A stretch of 64,000 nt of DNA from Caldicellulosiruptor naganoensis (GTDB lineage Bacteria; Bacillota; Thermoanaerobacteria; Caldicellulosiruptorales; Caldicellulosiruptoraceae). The position numbers and the translations under genes are program-made. The notes beneath the pieces are model-generated. The model worked only from the letters and a program-made list of their open reading frames with translations, did not search any database and was not told the origin of the DNA. Each line of letters begins with the position of its first letter. Position 1 is the first letter of the stretch. Shown one piece after another: positions 62,455-64,000 of the stretch. Location of the stretch: the NCBI RefSeq assembly GCF_026914285.1, contig NZ_CP113864.1:212582-276581 (forward strand), written 5' to 3'.

Positions 62455-64000
62455 AGGAGTTTTTGAGCTAACAAAAAATAACAAAGTCTTAATTTATGCG
62501 GGTTTTGAGAATAGAAAAATAAAAAATTTTAAAAATTGTAGTGGCAAATTATAGTCTGAAATATGCTATAAATACTTGACATTTTGAATATTTTGTGGTA
62601 CGATTACTCAAAATACCTTTGAGGAGTTACCATATGTTTGTCAAAATAACTAATGCTGGCGGTTACCAGTATGTTAGATTAGTCGAAAACTATCGTGAAA
62701 ATGGCAAGGTAAAACAAAGAGTGTTATTTAATTTTGGTAGACTTGATCTTCTCAAAAGTGATCCTGCTTTTAAAAACATTGTAAGAAAACTATCCGACAT
62801 TGTTGAAAAAACAACTACTGGAAATACAAAAGCTGTTACTATTGAATCTGAAAAGGATGTATCGGATGCAGTTATAAAAAATTGGGGATACATTGTATTC
62901 AGAAAGTTATGGGAAGAACTTGAAATAGATAAGTTTTTAAAAGAGAGAGCAACAAAAGGGAGAAAGATAAAATTTGATGTAGACAAAGTAAGTTTTTTAA
63001 TGACCATACAGAGATTGATAGAACCTATGAGCAAACTAAGAACTTATCATCAGAGAAATAAATATTTTGGATTTGAAGAGGATATAGATTTAAATCAGTT
63101 GTACAGGTGTTTAGATTTTCTTGACAGTATAAAAGAAGATTTAGAGACGTATCTGTATCAGAAAAATAGGGATTTATTTAAGATGGTAGTTGATGTAGTT
63201 TTTTATGACGTGACGACAATATACTTTGAGAGTTGTAGAGCCGATGAACTTAAAAATTTTGGTTTTAGCAAAGACAACAAGATAAATGAAGTACAGGTTG
63301 TGTTAGGGCTTTTGGTAGACAAAGAAGGCAGGCCGATAGGTTATGAACTTTTTCCTGGCAATACAATAGATAGCAAAACAATGGTAAAGATACTGAGGAA
63401 ACTGAAAGAAAAATTTAGTATAGATAAGATAGTGATAGTAGCAGACAAAGGGCTCAACAGCAGATTAAATTTAAAGATGATAAAAGAAGCGGGATACGAT
63501 TATATAGTAGCAAGCAGATTAAAGAATGCAAGTAAAGAAATTTTAGATGAAGTATTTGAGCAAGAAGGATATAAAAGGCTTGATGGAAAAAGTTGTTTGA
63601 ATGCTGAAGAAATTTATGGAGATGAATTCAAATATAAGGTATTGGAAAGAACAAATGTTATCAAGGATGAAGAGTGTAAAGAGTTTAAAATAGAAGAGAG
63701 ACTGATAATAACCTATTCAAGCAAGAGAGCTAAGAAAGACAAAGAAGACAGAGAGAGATTGGTATCAAAAGCCAAAGAGCTTTTAGAGAACAAAGGAAGT
63801 ATAACAGCCTCAGAGAAAAAAGGTGCGAGGAAATATTTGAAGAAGAAATCAAAGTCAGAAGAATATGTATTGGATGAGGGAGCGATAAAACGAGATGAGA
63901 AGTTTGACGGTTACTATGCAATACAAACGAGCAAAAAGGATATGGATGTAGAAGAAGTTTTAGGAGCATATCACGATTTATGGAAGATAGAACAGTCATT
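62436..64000 (+). mobile_element. IS1634-family element, second copy, runs off the window
   Basis: It starts with the same 16-bp end, CTTGACTTTGTCAGTT (62436-62451), as the copy at 14633-16614, and the distance from this end to the transposase ATG (198 bases) is identical. It is in the opposite orientation and diverged by scattered substitutions. The right end and target duplication lie outside the window. Confidence 0.92.
62634..64000 (+). CDS. IS1634-family transposase, partial (3' end outside)
   Basis: From ATG 62634 (GAGGAGT upstream) an uninterrupted frame of 455 codons continues to the window end. The product begins MFVKITNAGGYQYVRLVENY and matches the first copy throughout with scattered substitutions, for example LLKSDPAFKNIVRKLSD against ILKDDPAFKNIVKKLSD. 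TTGACA (62576-62581) and TACGAT (62599-62604), 17 bases apart, form the promoter. The catalytic Glu region is reached at the last bases (AYHDLWKIEQS). Confidence 0.92.
   Translation, partial: MFVKITNAGGYQYVRLVENYRENGKVKQRVLFNFGRLDLLKSDPAFKNIVRKLSDIVEKTTTGNTKAVTIESEKDVSDAVIKNWGYIVFRKLWEELEIDKFLKERATKGRKIKFDVDKVSFLMTIQRLIEPMSKLRTYHQRNKYFGFEEDIDLNQLYRCLDFLDSIKEDLETYLYQKNRDLFKMVVDVVFYDVTTIYFESCRADELKNFGFSKDNKINEVQVVLGLLVDKEGRPIGYELFPGNTIDSKTMVKILRKLKEKFSIDKIVIVADKGLNSRLNLKMIKEAGYDYIVASRLKNASKEILDEVFEQEGYKRLDGKSCLNAEEIYGDEFKYKVLERTNVIKDEECKEFKIEERLIITYSSKRAKKDKEDRERLVSKAKELLENKGSITASEKKGARKYLKKKSKSEEYVLDEGAIKRDEKFDGYYAIQTSKKDMDVEEVLGAYHDLWKIEQS

Overview
The window is AT-rich Firmicutes DNA with strong AAGGAGG-type ribosome sites, TTGACA/TATAAT promoters and Rho-independent terminators. 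Its gene content (HydE, PBP1A, SpoIVA, RecD2, a preQ1 riboswitch on queF closely resembling the Thermoanaerobacter tengcongensis one, intracellular xylan enzymes, GH13, a type III CRISPR locus, IS1634/ISL3/IS256 elements) points to an anaerobic thermophilic plant-polymer degrader of the Caldicellulosiruptor kind. That assignment is inference; no database was searched.

Layout. 1-1.5 kb: a 17-repeat CRISPR array read leftwards from a consensus promoter at 1130-1158. 1.5-6.6 kb: recD2, bioY (with a BirA-like operator) and a divergent GH13 gene behind a LacI-type palindrome. 6.6-10.7 kb: a leftward xylan-type cluster (GH10 xylanase, CE4 deacetylase, SGNH acetylesterase), two of the three genes frameshifted. 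11-12.3 kb: a large ferritin-like protein. 12.4-16.8 kb: wreckage of a type III CRISPR system: a cas10/cmr2 remnant and, divergent from it, a csx1-like CARF-HEPN gene split by a 1982-bp IS1634-family element that made a 75-bp target duplication exactly at the HEPN RxxxxH motif. 16.8-31 kb: PBP1A, hydE, an MFS transporter, queF with its riboswitch, an AraC regulator, an arsR-permease-thioredoxin operon, a broken FtsX/ATPase pair and a DUF554 protein. 31-41 kb: marR plus a heterodimeric ABC exporter, a GGDEF-EAL protein, and Yip1 / membrane-fusion protein / MacB-like permease without an ATPase. 41-51 kb: sufCB, a c-di-AMP receptor-like protein, a thioredoxin-reductase-like flavoprotein, a Fur-controlled FTR1 permease, spoIVA, a phosphodiester glycosidase and a TtcA-like protein. 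51.2-51.8 kb: five tRNA genes (Pro, Tyr, Thr, Lys, Arg).

The tRNA cluster is followed by an accessory island running to the window end: an integrase stub cut by an ISL3 element, a transposase scrap, a four-gene locus of unfamiliar proteins (a polymorphic-toxin-like scaffold with no visible toxin domain, a membrane-anchored helical-repeat protein, a small beta-rich protein, and a secreted Ig-like/pseudo-trypsin/MORN protein), a decayed IS256 element, a broken DDE transposase, and a second IS1634 copy running off the end.

A feature of the whole window is that about a dozen otherwise conserved genes carry single-base indels, many of them in short A or T runs. This looks more like sequence error than biology, and should be resolved before any gene is called dead. 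The csx1 insertion, the cmr2 truncation and the IS-interrupted genes do not depend on such indels.
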